64,000 bases of DNA from CAWATG01 sp963785035 (GTDB lineage: Bacteria > Actinomycetota > Acidimicrobiia > IMCC26256 > CAWATG01). Location of the stretch: contig CAWATG010000004.1 of the NCBI GenBank assembly GCA_963785035.1, positions 620,001 to 684,000 on the forward strand, given 5' to 3'. The notes beneath the pieces were generated by a model that saw only the letters and a list, made by a program, of their open reading frames with translations, had not been told where the DNA came from and did no database searches. The translations under genes were made by a program, and so were the position numbers. Positions 9,868-18,810 of this stretch are shown here, piece after piece (positions within the stretch are counted from its first letter, which is position 1; the number at the start of each line of letters is the position of its first letter).

Positions 9868-10938
9868 TCGCCCGGCGCGACTGTGCTGCCGTCCGCCTCG
9901 ACGATCTCGTCGACGAGGCCCCACTCGAGGGCGGCTCGTGCGTCAAGCCGCATCCCCGTCAATGCGAGTAGTGCGGTCCGCTGCCGCCCGATTCGGCGAG
10001 GCATGCTGACGGTTCCGCCGGACCCTGGCACCAGTCCCAGGCCCAGCTCCGGCAATGCGATCACCGTATCCGTTGCCGCCTCTACTCTTGCCGCAAAGGC
10101 TGCCAGCTCAATGCCGGCACCCATACATGCGCCATGCAGGCGCACCGTCGTGCGCGGGCCGAGCAATGCCATGAGCCGAGCAGGACTCCGGGTCAACCGG
10201 ATCAAGTGAGCAGTCGCAGGATCGGGACGTGTCCCAAACTCGTCGAGATCGCCCCCACTGCAAAATGACGGACCTTCTGCATCGAGGACGATCGGACCGC
10301 TCGCTTCGCCCGTTGGCGCTGCCAGCCGTTCGAGCGCCGCAGCGAGTTCGTCGCGGGTCTGGGCATCGAAGGCATTGTGACGTTCGTGGCGGCTGAGGGT
10401 CACGAAAACGGATCCATCGATGTCGCGCACCCGGACCCGCGGGTGCGTACTCGAGGCAGCCTCCCGCATTGCTCGTCCAGCTCGCCAGCGCGCGAATTCG
10501 GGACCGGCTTGCAAGACCGAGTACGTCGCAGATTCGGCGATGAGACCCTCGACGATCGAACGACGTTCGGCGTCACGCAACAGGAGCACCAAGGCGGTAC
10601 TTGCAAGTGGGAATTGCTCGACCATCGCTTCGACTCTGCCGAGATCTTCGGCTGCGACCACCGTGTCCATGCGCTGCCCCGAGGCCCGCAAGGTGCGGCG
10701 GAACCACTGCATCGCGGCCTGGGACGATGCCGATGATCACCGTCGGGAGCGCACGCAACGCGTCGCCGACCATTGCGATGTGGTGGGCTGGAACTGCTGG
10801 ATTGTCGGCTTCGTTCGAACCGGGAGCCGTGAGATCGACCACGACCAGTGATGTACCCGAAATCGTGGCAAGGGTTTCGTTCACTGGCGAGTTGCGCAGG
10901 ATGGCGACAAGTTCATGTGGCTTCAGATGCAACGTCAA
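9864..10938 (-). CDS. enoyl-CoA hydratase/isomerase family protein with long N-terminal extension; frameshift near 10735
   Basis: The C-terminal about 220 residues are a crotonase-fold domain: VTLSRHERHNAFDAQTRDEL, the oxyanion-hole segments DAEGPSFCSGGDLDEFG and LHGACMGAGIELAAFA, then LPELGLGLVPGSGGTVSMPR. In front are about 130 extra residues (LVVVDLTAPGSNEADNP, ALRALPTVIIG, VAAEDLGRVEAMVEQFPLAS) that are not part of a standard crotonase. They may be a degenerate second copy of the fold. One missing base near 10725-10745 splits the two parts. The likely start is TTG 10938, with GGAGG 5 bp upstream, overlapping the TGA of the amidohydrolase as TTGA. Expected reaction: hydration or isomerisation of an enoyl-CoA. 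Confidence 0.8.
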
Positions 10939-12392
10939 CTGCGCCTCCACACGAGTTCGCCGGCAATCACCGTTGCCTGAACCCGCTCGGCTGCCGGGTC
11001 GTGAAGCAGGTCGTTCGTGGTACCAGCGACAACGACGAGGTCTGCCTGGTGCACCGACGGTGACTCGGCGTTGGGTGTCCGGAGCGTCGGCATACCCGAG
11101 ATACCAGCCGAGCGCGCTCGCGGCACCGACTCGTTCGGCTGGACCAAGATGGGTGCCCGTGCGAGTCCGGCGCTCGGTTGCCGTCGCGATTCCGAGCCAG
11201 GGATCAAGTGGTCCGTATGGTGCGTCGCTTCCCGCGGCCATCGCGACTCCCGCCTCCAGCATCGAAGCAGCGGGATACAGCCAGGGCTGTTCGGAGGGCG
11301 GTACGTCGCGCAGGTACTCGGTGCCTCGCGCGGCAATAAACGCCGGTTGGGTCACCACGATCACGTTCAACGATCGCAGTTCGGGGTAAAACGCTGGCGG
11401 GATGACCGCGCCGTGCTCGATTCTGTCGGCAGGCCCGGATCGTGTGGGACCAACCGCCGCCGCTTGACCCAGAGCCTCGGTAGCGATCGCGAGTTGTGAC
11501 AAGGTCACGCAGTGAATCGCCACCGACCGACCCACTGCGTGGGCGTTCGCGAACGTGGCGGCTCAGCGTTTGCACGCTCGGCGGATCAACATCATCCAGC
11601 ATGACCTTGACCGGACCGTGTGTCACGCGCTCATGTCGAGGAGGTGTGACGTCGATCGGACACATGAGATGGAGGCGCTGGCGCACGGAACGATCGAGGA
11701 TTGACGCCACGAGGTCGCACGCGTCTTGCTCGCTCCGGTCCACGGTCGCATCGGTAAAACCGGTGATCCCGAGACGTGCAGCGTTCATGCTGAGAGCATC
11801 AAGATCCAGTTCGACGCCTGGCACCCTAGCGCCGAGCCACTTGTCGAGGCGCCATAGCCATCCGGTCGGTTGTCCGTCGTCGTCGCAGGCAACACCTTCG
11901 GGGAGTGAGCTGCCACGCACCGAAGTGTCATCGATTCCCACGGTGCGCAGTGCCATCGAGTTCAGTACCCAGGCCTCGCCCGTGTGTTGTTGGACGCGTA
12001 CAGGTCGGTCGGGCACTGCCGCGTCGAGTGCATATCGGTCGATCGGTCCGGCGGTCGCCTGGTGGTAGCCGACTGCGCGGATCCACGCGCCGAGGTCTTG
12101 GGCCCGAGTCGCCCTTGCGTGCCGCAATGCCGTCGTCAACGATGAAAGGTCGGTCACTTCGCGTAGGTCAAGCGAAGCGCCCCGAGCTGCAGACGCACGG
12201 AGGTGTACGTGGTGGTCGTGCAGACCGGGCAGGATCGTGCACCCACGGCCATCCAGGACGGTTTGGGCTCTCGATGCAGTTCCGCCACGAACCGGTCACG
12301 CTGATTGCACCGATTTCGCTGATCGTTCCGGCATCGACGGCGATGTCCACCCGGGTGCCCTCCAGCTCGACGTCCTTGAGCAGGAGCGTCAT
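10935..12392 (-). CDS. amidohydrolase, YtcJ-like metal-dependent hydrolase; three frameshifts
   Basis: An amidohydrolase-superfamily protein of about 485 residues. The N-terminus MTLLLKDVELEGTRVDIAVD is the usual small beta sandwich, followed by ILPGLHDHHVHL with the first metal-ligand histidines. Later come VRVQQHTGEAWVLNS, GITGFTDATVD, ADRIEHGAVIPP, AGSDAPYGPLDPW and the C-terminal ATVIAGELVW, all in the order of YtcJ-type enzymes. The reading frame shifts near 12290, 11550 and 11060, each explained by one base. The ATG overlaps the upstream CoA-transferase stop (ATGA) and the stop overlaps the crotonase start (TTGA), so translation is coupled across the operon. The substrate, presumably an amide or cyclic C-N or ester bond, is unknown. 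Confidence 0.82.
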
Positions 12393-13612
12393 GCCGCCAG
12401 CGGTACCGAAGGCGGAGCAACCCGGACATCGCCTGCTGCAAGTGCGACGTACCATTCGTCGTTGCCACGGTCGGGGCGTTGACGGACCGTGGCCATGTGA
12501 GCGGGTCCAGGTCGTGGTCCTGCGTGATACGCGGCGACACCATTCATCGAAATGTCGATCAGACAACCTCCGCCCTCGGCGATCGACTGCAGAGCTACGG
12601 CCGCAGCGTTGACACCGGTGAGCGGATCTGCGATGGCGTCGGCGCAGAACACGGGCTCAGCGTGTTGGTCATACGCGACGAGGCCACCGGAAATCGCGGC
12701 ATCGTCACCGAGTGCGACGTGCCCTGCACGGGAACCGGTTCGCCCATAGCCGGTGATCGAGATCCAGGTTCTTCCTGCTACGGCCGGCAGGAAACGTTCG
12801 GGTTCGAGACCGAGCTGTTTGAGGGCGCGTGGCCTGCTGGCCTCGATCACGATGTCGGCCGTTGCCACGAGTTCATGCAAGCGGGCGAGATCGCGTGCGT
12901 CGGAGAAGTCGAAGGTTGCGAGATCGTGGCCCGCATGCAAGGAGTCGTAGAACGAACGCGGTCCTGATCGCATTGGATCAGGGCGGCGCGTACTCTCGAC
13001 CTTGACCACGTTCGCACCGGCGCGTCCCAGGAGCGAAGCGCACAGCGGTCCTGCCCAGAGCGCGGAGAAGTCGACAACCACGGGCGTGTTGGATCCCCCA
13101 CGGGCACCATGGCGGACGACATGCCATGGGACATGCGCTGGGTCGCTCGGACCCAAGGCTGCCTCACCCAATACCGAAGCGGGTATCCCCAGGAGCCGTG
13201 CTTGCCCGACAATCGCTGCCGCTGACGTGCTACCGGCGAGGTTCTCCATCAACTCCCATGGCGAATCGGGATCATAAATGGGATCACCTGCGGCGCCAGC
13301 TGTCGAGCAGAACAGGGCTGGTATCGCTTCAAGGTCCGAGTCGCGTGCGAGGTTCAGCGCGAACCAGCCGTCACGTGCTCGAAGGAGACGGCATGTGCCG
13401 TTGGTCGACACGCGTCCCTGGCGCACAAGTCCGTAGGCGCAGGCACGCCCGGAAATCACAGCATGGAGATCGACGGGCACGCCGCCATAGTGCTCGACCT
13501 GTGCAGCAGCCGTTGCGAGACGCTCGATGACCGGTCGGTCGAGCAGGAGAGGCGCGTCATTCGGGTGCCCCGTGAGCCACATTCCGCCCGATGACGCCCA
13601 AGCGCGGGTCAC
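12389..13612 (-). CDS. CaiB/BaiF CoA-transferase family protein, divergent
   Basis: About 407 residues. The class III CoA-transferase core is unusually placed. The segment SNTPVVVDFSALWAGPLCASLLGRAGANVVKVES, normally at the N-terminus, comes after about 175 residues, so part of the fold seems permuted or preceded by an extra half-domain. WISITGYGRTG and the active-site region CLIDISMNGVAAY follow. By eye the position of the catalytic Asp is not acidic here. GTG 13612 lies 1 bp after the TGA of the upstream acyl-CoA synthetase and is the most economical start; longer upstream reading would overlap that gene. The end overlaps the amidohydrolase start (ATGA). Confidence 0.75.
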   Translation of the reverse strand: MTRAWASSGGMWLTGHPNDAPLLLDRPVIERLATAAAQVEHYGGVPVDLHAVISGRACAYGLVRQGRVSTNGTCRLLRARDGWFALNLARDSDLEAIPALFCSTAGAAGDPIYDPDSPWELMENLAGSTSAAAIVGQARLLGIPASVLGEAALGPSDPAHVPWHVVRHGARGGSNTPVVVDFSALWAGPLCASLLGRAGANVVKVESTRRPDPMRSGPRSFYDSLHAGHDLATFDFSDARDLARLHELVATADIVIEASRPRALKQLGLEPERFLPAVAGRTWISITGYGRTGSRAGHVALGDDAAISGGLVAYDQHAEPVFCADAIADPLTGVNAAAVALQSIAEGGGCLIDISMNGVAAYHAGPRPGPAHMATVRQRPDRGNDEWYVALAAGDVRVAPPSVPLAA

Positions 13613-13613
13613 A

Positions 13614-15017
13614 TCATCGAGCTGCAATCTGTTCCTTGACGATCCGCCGAAGGATCTTCCCGGTCGGCGTTGTCGGGAGGTCCTCGGCTGCGACAAGTAT
13701 CTCAGGGGTCTTGATACCGCCAAGTTGTGCGTGTGCCCAGGCGCGGATCTCGTCGAGTTCGCTCTCGGCGTCAACCGGGCTGATCTCGAGCACGATCATT
13801 GCAGCCAATTTCTCGCCCCACTCGATGTCAGGTATTCCGACAACGGCGATTGCCGAGACGTTGGGGTGGCGAAGGATCACGTCTTCGACCTCGGAGGGAC
13901 TGATGTTTTCGCCGCCGCGAATGATCATGTCGTCGCCGCGTCCTGCGATGAACACATATCCCTCGTCATCGATCGTTGCCTGGTCACCGGTGTGAAGCCA
14001 TCCGTCGGCGTCGACGAGGCTGTCGGAACCGACGTAGCCGCCGCCCACCTGTGAACCTCGGATCCACAGCTCGCCGTCGACGATCCGAAATTCGACGCCG
14101 GGTACAGGTCTTCCACAGGATTCGAGACGACGGCGCAACAACGGGTCGTCGGACTCGAAGGCATCGCGGTGATCCGCCGGCCCGAGCACGGACACCGTTG
14201 ACGCGGTCTCCGTCAGTCCGTAGGCGTTGACGAATCCGACATCCGGAAACAGTTCGAGCGCTCGCTCAAGCAACGGCAATGGCATGCGTGCACCGCCATA
14301 GGCCAACGAACGCAACGCGGGAGGCTGCAACGAAGGATCAGTCTCCAAGACCGTCACGATCCGGGCCAACATTGTCGGGACGACGAACGCGTGGGTGATC
14401 TTCTCCTCGTTCGCGAGGCGCAACCACTCTTCGGCGTCGAACCGGGCCATTGGGACCAGGCGCCGACCGACGTAGGTCGACGACAACACTGCGGCAACAC
14501 CTGCGATGTGAAACGGCGGTACGGCAAGAAGTGTTGCGTCGGATTCGGGAGCTGAGCCGAACTCCAAGGTGTTGAAGATGTACGCGGAGAGGTTCTCGTG
14601 GTGCAGCACGGCGGCTTTCGGTGCTGCCGAGGTGCCGGAGGTGAACAGCAACACCGCGGGCAGTGAAGAGTCGTCGACAGGCTGCAACTCGTACTCACTC
14701 GCCTCTTCCAGCCAACGCTCGTCGAAGACTTCCGCCGGTTGGAGACGTTCCAACAGTTCGGCGCGCGCCGTCTCGGGAAGTCGAAAGTTGAGGGGGGCAT
14801 AGCTCACCCCGGCATAGGCCGCACCGAACATCGCCACCGGCAGGTACGTACCGTTCGGCGAGAGCGTTGCGAGTGCCCGATTCTGTTCGGCAGCGTTCTG
14901 CAGGCGTCCGGCAACGCCACGTGCACGATGACGCACTTCTGCGTAGGTCACGTTACCGATGGCGCGGCGTTCGCCCATTCCGTCGGCCGCCATATCCAGC
15001 ACCATCGAGATGTTCAT
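13614..15017 (-). CDS. AMP-forming acyl-CoA synthetase
   Basis: ANL-superfamily ligase of 467 residues that adenylates a carboxylic acid and transfers it to CoA. The AMP-binding motif LFTSGTSAAPKAAV lies near residue 155. NAYGLTETAS, GELWIRGSQ, GWLHTGDQATID and the C-terminal hinge GRGDDMIIRGGENISPSEVE are intact, ending TPTGKILRRIVKEQIAAR. The start is ATG 15017 with GGGAGA upstream rather than the longer frame from 15047. It heads the leftward operon with the divergent CoA-transferase, amidohydrolase and crotonase. The substrate acid is unknown. Confidence 0.92.
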   Translation of the reverse strand: MNISMVLDMAADGMGERRAIGNVTYAEVRHRARGVAGRLQNAAEQNRALATLSPNGTYLPVAMFGAAYAGVSYAPLNFRLPETARAELLERLQPAEVFDERWLEEASEYELQPVDDSSLPAVLLFTSGTSAAPKAAVLHHENLSAYIFNTLEFGSAPESDATLLAVPPFHIAGVAAVLSSTYVGRRLVPMARFDAEEWLRLANEEKITHAFVVPTMLARIVTVLETDPSLQPPALRSLAYGGARMPLPLLERALELFPDVGFVNAYGLTETASTVSVLGPADHRDAFESDDPLLRRRLESCGRPVPGVEFRIVDGELWIRGSQVGGGYVGSDSLVDADGWLHTGDQATIDDEGYVFIAGRGDDMIIRGGENISPSEVEDVILRHPNVSAIAVVGIPDIEWGEKLAAMIVLEISPVDAESELDEIRAWAHAQLGGIKTPEILVAAEDLPTTPTGKILRRIVKEQIAAR

Positions 15018-15159
15018 CGGGTCTCCCTTGAATTGCCGAGCAGTCATGACCGGGTACGTCGACAGATCTGCTCGAGCGCCGGCGGAAAACTGTATCTGGC
15101 CTGAGGCCGTGAGCCTGCGGTGGAAGACCCTAAGGTCTGCGCCGCGGGCAGAATCTGGC

Positions 15160-15867
15160 CTAGAGGCTGAGGTATGCGTCCGACAAGCGATCGCCTTCAG
15201 CGAGCTCGGCGGAGGTGCCGCTCATGACCACGTGGCCCTTACCGAGCACGTAGCCCGATGTCGCCGTTTCAAGGGCCAGGCTCACGTACTGCTCCACGAG
15301 CAGGATGGTCAGACCGTCATCGTGGAGTTGACGGAGCAGTCGGTAGAGTTCAGCGACGATGATCGGCGCCAAACCGAGCGACGGTTCGTCGATCAACAAC
15401 ACCCGAGGCTGCGACATCAGCGCCCGGGCGATCACCAACATCTGTTGTTCACCGCCCGACAGCGAACCGGCGTCCTGGCCCATCCGAGCTTCGAGGACCG
15501 GAAACCGCGAGCAGGCCATCTCGATGCGTCCAGCCATGCGCCGCAATGGCGAGCCCGAGGCATAGCCCCCCATCTGAAGGTTCTCGAGAACACTCATGTT
15601 CTTGAGGACGCCTCGGCCCTCCGGGACATGAGCAACGCCACGGCGTGCGATGTCTTCGGGCGATCGCCCGTTGATCAGCTCACCGTCGAGGAACACCTGT
15701 CCGTGTGTCGGATTGAGCAGCCCGGAGGCGACACGAAGCGTGGTGGTCTTCCCCGCGCCGTTGCGCCCCAGAAGTGCGACGGTGTGACCGTTCGGAACAA
15801 CGAGGTTGACACCAACCAAGACTTCGCCGAGGCCATAGCCTGCGTGAATTTCCCTGAGCTCGAGCAT
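15160..15867 (-). CDS. livF: branched-chain-type ABC transporter ATP-binding protein LivF
   Basis: ABC ATPase of 235 residues. Walker A is GRNGAGKTTT, the signature is LSGGEQQMLVIARALM and Walker B is VLLIDEPSLGLAP, all intact. The C-terminal part is the short LivF type. It energises uptake through the Liv permease. It begins 9 bp after livG and closes the livHM-livG-livF operon. The 142 bp between its stop and the next gene upstream on the minus strand hold no clear terminator. Confidence 0.95.
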   Translation of the reverse strand: MLELREIHAGYGLGEVLVGVNLVVPNGHTVALLGRNGAGKTTTLRVASGLLNPTHGQVFLDGELINGRSPEDIARRGVAHVPEGRGVLKNMSVLENLQMGGYASGSPLRRMAGRIEMACSRFPVLEARMGQDAGSLSGGEQQMLVIARALMSQPRVLLIDEPSLGLAPIIVAELYRLLRQLHDDGLTILLVEQYVSLALETATSGYVLGKGHVVMSGTSAELAEGDRLSDAYLSL

Positions 15868-15876
15868 GGCCGTTCC

Positions 15877-16650
15877 CTAACGCGTCGGCGTAGCGCCAAA
15901 GTAGGCGCGGATGACGTCTTCGTGGCGGAGGACCTCGACGGGTGTTCCCTGGGCGATTATCTGACCGAATTCAAGGACGTACACGTAGTCGACATATCCC
16001 TGCACCAAGGACATGTCGTGCTCGACCAGGAGCACGGGCGTTTCGAGATCTTCGACGATTCGTGTGAGCAATTCGCCGATTTGGCTTGTCTCTACTGGAT
16101 CCATCCCTGCTGTCGGCTCGTCAAGCAACAAGACGCGTGGCCCGAGGGCCAACGCGCGTGCGATCTCGGTGCGACGGCGGAGGCCGTACGGAAGGTCGGC
16201 AACGTTGACGTCGGCAATTGCTGCGATCCCGACGAACTCCAAGGCTTCCTCGGCACGCTGGTAGATGTAGCGATCCTGGCGACGAGCCCGGGGCGTCCGG
16301 AGTATCCCCGCCAGGACGCCGTAATCGGCGAAACGTGTCGCGCCGAGCTCAACGTTCTCGCGCACCGTGAGATCCTCGAACAGCTCGAGATTCTGGAAGG
16401 TCCGTGCGACACCGCGATGCGCCATGTGTCGCGCACCCTCGCCCGTCGTCTCGACGCCCTCAACCATCACACGACCAGCGTGTGGCACGAGCGCTCCGGT
16501 CAGCACGTTGAAGCAGGTTGTCTTACCGGCGCCGTTGGGTCCGATGAGGCCGGTCACCAGGTTGGCGCGCACAGCGAGAGAGACACCATTGTTCGCGGCG
16601 AGGCCACCGAAACTGACGGAGAGCTCATGACCCTCCAAGATGCTTGGCAC
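15877..16650 (-). CDS. livG: branched-chain-type ABC transporter ATP-binding protein LivG
   Basis: ABC ATPase of at least 257 residues. Walker A is GPNGAGKTTCFNVLTG, the signature region is LPYGLRRRTEIARALALGP (the usual LivG variant), Walker B is LLLDEPTAGMDP, and the C-terminus is QGTPVEVLRHEDVIRAYFG. The GTG at 16650 has no Shine-Dalgarno sequence. A better start may be ATG 16735, which has AGAGGG upstream, if one base is added near 16651. That would give an extra 28-residue N-terminus beginning MTVNETVAPD. It pairs with LivF downstream. Confidence 0.92.
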   Translation of the reverse strand: MPSILEGHELSVSFGGLAANNGVSLAVRANLVTGLIGPNGAGKTTCFNVLTGALVPHAGRVMVEGVETTGEGARHMAHRGVARTFQNLELFEDLTVRENVELGATRFADYGVLAGILRTPRARRQDRYIYQRAEEALEFVGIAAIADVNVADLPYGLRRRTEIARALALGPRVLLLDEPTAGMDPVETSQIGELLTRIVEDLETPVLLVEHDMSLVQGYVDYVYVLEFGQIIAQGTPVEVLRHEDVIRAYFGATPTR

Positions 16651-16858
16651 CGCCGGTGCGCAGGACCCGGACGGGCGGCGTTTCCTGAACCGGCTCGATG
16701 GTTGCGTCGGGCGCCACGGTTTCGTTCACGGTCATGCTCTGGCCCTCTTTCGCGTACCCCGTCGATCCCTTCGCCGCGGAGTCCCCAATTCGGTCCTCAG
16801 GTGTCGTGTCGGATGTGCGCAGCTTCTTGGCGGCCTCGTGACGGTTGGTGCGACTCAT
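16625..16858 (-). other. open frame between livM and livG, perhaps a LivG N-terminus
   Basis: A 77-codon frame starts at an ATGA overlap with the livHM stop and runs into the start of livG. The product is hydrophilic (MSRTNRHEAAKKLRTSDTTP near its start, MTVNETVAPD in the middle). Either it is a short coupled protein or, more likely, its second half from ATG 16735 is the true LivG N-terminus separated by a one-base frameshift near 16651. I cannot decide between these from sequence alone. Confidence 0.4.
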
Positions 16859-18712
16859 GCTGCCTGCACCGACCTCGGAGTGTCGATGGCATCCGTTGCG
16901 TGATCAAGAATGACCGCCCGTGGACGGTTGAGCAGTGTGGCGAGGCCACCGGGCCGGAAGAGCATCATCGACGTGACCAGGACGCCGGCAAGGATGTCCG
17001 GCAATGCCGAGATCCCGTCCTGCGATGTCGTGAGCACCTGCGGAAGGAAGGCGAAGACCAAACCCGCGATGACCGGACCCGCCAGCGAATTCGTCCCGCT
17101 GGCCACGGCATAGAGCAGCAGTGCAATCGACAAACCGGCGGAGAAGGTCAAACCGGAGGTCGCTTGCAGGAGCACGACGAACACGCAACCTGCAACGCCG
17201 GCAGTGAAACCGGCAACGGTAAAGCCGATCATGTCAACCTGGCGCAGACTGACACCGAAAGTGGCCCGCTGCGGATCGCGACTGGCGCACAGCGCTGAGG
17301 CGTTTTCCCCAGACGCTGATACGGAGGTTCCGCACGACGAGCAGGCAGAGCATGAACGCCACCGCGCTGAAGATGAAGAGGTTCCGATCCGATTCGAGGT
17401 AGCTCGGTCGGAACATCTGGACGGGAAAGAAAGGAAGCTGCAAGAGCCATGCGGAAATTCCTCCCGCCACGACCAAGGTGAGGATGCCGACCTGTAGGCC
17501 TTTGAGGCGCGAAGACGCGAGCGCAACCAGCATGCTCGCCGCCATCGCAGTGGCAATGCCGACCATTGCAGCGATCGGCAACGGCAGCGCAGTCTTGTCC
17601 CACACGGCGGCCATCATCATGCCGGACAAACCCATGAGGGCGCCTTGCATCAGCGACACTTGGGCAGCCCAACCCGTGAGCACGACCAAACCGAGGGTCG
17701 CCATCCCGTACACCGCCGCAGTGGTACCGATGGTGGCCCAAAAGTCGACGCGTACGGCATTTTCGACGGCAAGGAACAGGGAGATCGCGAAGATCGCACG
17801 TGCGATCCAGAAGAACCGGGTACCGGCGCTTCCGGCGGTCGCCGCAGTGATCGTGAGGTCCTTCGGCCAATTGCGGCGCACGGCAAGCAGCACCAGCACA
17901 ACCAGAAGGACAGCAAGTTCGTTACCGCCGGCCTTTTGGTAGTACGTCGTGAACCAACCCTGGGTACCACCGATCGCGAAGCCACCGACGAAGGCCCCGA
18001 CCAGACCCGAGACTCCCCCGAAGAGCGTTGCCGCAAGGGCCGTGAGGATGTAGAGGGTGAACGTCCCGGTCGTGAGAAGCGTCAGCGGTGCAATGAGGAC
18101 TCCGGCAACACCGGCAAGACCGGCGGCGATGGTCCAGTTCAAGGCGCTGATGCGCTGGTAGCGCACACCCATCAAACGCGCAACGGTGCGATCCTGCGAC
18201 ACCGCACGGATCGCGAGGCCAGTTCGGGTCTTGTGCAGAAAGACCATCAATGCGGTTCCCAACACCACCGCTGTGACAATGATCGCAATGTGCTGGGACG
18301 GCACGGTCACGTCGCCGATCGTGAATCCTTGACCCGGAAACAGCGGAGGGAGCGCCTCGGGTTGGGAACCAAAATAGAGCTGGACGAGCCCCGTCATCAG
18401 CGAGAGGATCCCGAGGCTCGCGATGAACCGCGCGGGGCCCGAAGCGCTTTGCAGTCGGCGCATTGCCAAGACGTCGATGACAAAACCCAGGAATGCAGAG
18501 ATCATGACGGCGACGATGCAGGCAGGCCACAGGGCCCAACCGTGCTCGTTGACGAACCACGCCGCGAAGTAGGCCGCCACCATGGCGAATCCCGCCTGGG
18601 CGAGATTGAGTACACCGGTTGTCGAGAACACCAACGAGATCCCGAGCGCGAGCAGCGCAATGCTGCCGCCGATCGCAACTCCGGTCGCAATGCCGTTGAG
18701 GTATGTCGACAC
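16855..18712 (-). CDS. fused LivH-LivM branched-chain-type ABC permease; frameshift at 17302-17310
   Basis: One gene of about 619 residues joining the two Liv permease subunits. The N-terminal half is LivH-like (MSTYLNGIATGVAIGGSIALL, FSTTGVLNLAQAGFAMVAAY, ASLGILSLMTGLVQLYFG). The C-terminal half is LivM-like (VYGMATLGLVVLTGWAAQVSL, GFTVAGFTAGVAGCVFVVLL, LPDILAGVLVTSMMLFRPGG). About 16 membrane segments can be seen. The frame breaks in a TTTTCCCC stretch; adding one G to the coding strand restores ISVWGENASALCASRDPQ. In most operons livH and livM are separate. The binding proteins lie upstream at 18811-21895 and livG/livF downstream. Confidence 0.88.
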
Positions 18713-18734
18713 GTCACGCCCCCCTGTATCGGGT

Positions 18735-18766
18735 GTGGTCGTCCGCGCTCACGCGCGGACGACCAC
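18735..18766 (-). terminator. hairpin between binding-protein gene and permease gene
   Basis: Perfect 14-bp arms GTGGTCGTCCGCGC and GCGCGGACGACCAC around a TCAC loop, 22 bp before the livHM start. No T-tract follows. In this position it may reduce read-through from the binding-protein gene into the permease or protect the 3' end of the upstream message. Confidence 0.6.
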
Positions 18767-18774
18767 GACTCGAT

Positions 18775-18799
18775 CGGGTCCGGAGAAATACCGGACCCG
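18775..18799 (-). terminator. second hairpin just after the binding-protein stop
   Basis: Arms CGGGTCCGG and CCGGACCCG (9 bp) around a 7-nt AGAAATA loop, 11 bp beyond the stop at 18811. Together with the hairpin at 18735-18766 it forms a tandem pair in a 98-bp gap. This suggests attenuation or processing rather than simple intergenic space. Confidence 0.55.
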
Positions 18800-18810
18800 T
18801 CACGCCTGCC

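Noticed and set aside
14959..17298. Very long open frame (about 780 codons) on the plus strand
   Set aside because: It lies antisense to the acyl-CoA synthetase start, livF, livG and livM, which all show full family motifs. Composition is Arg/His-rich with no recognisable domain, as expected for high-GC shadow frames.
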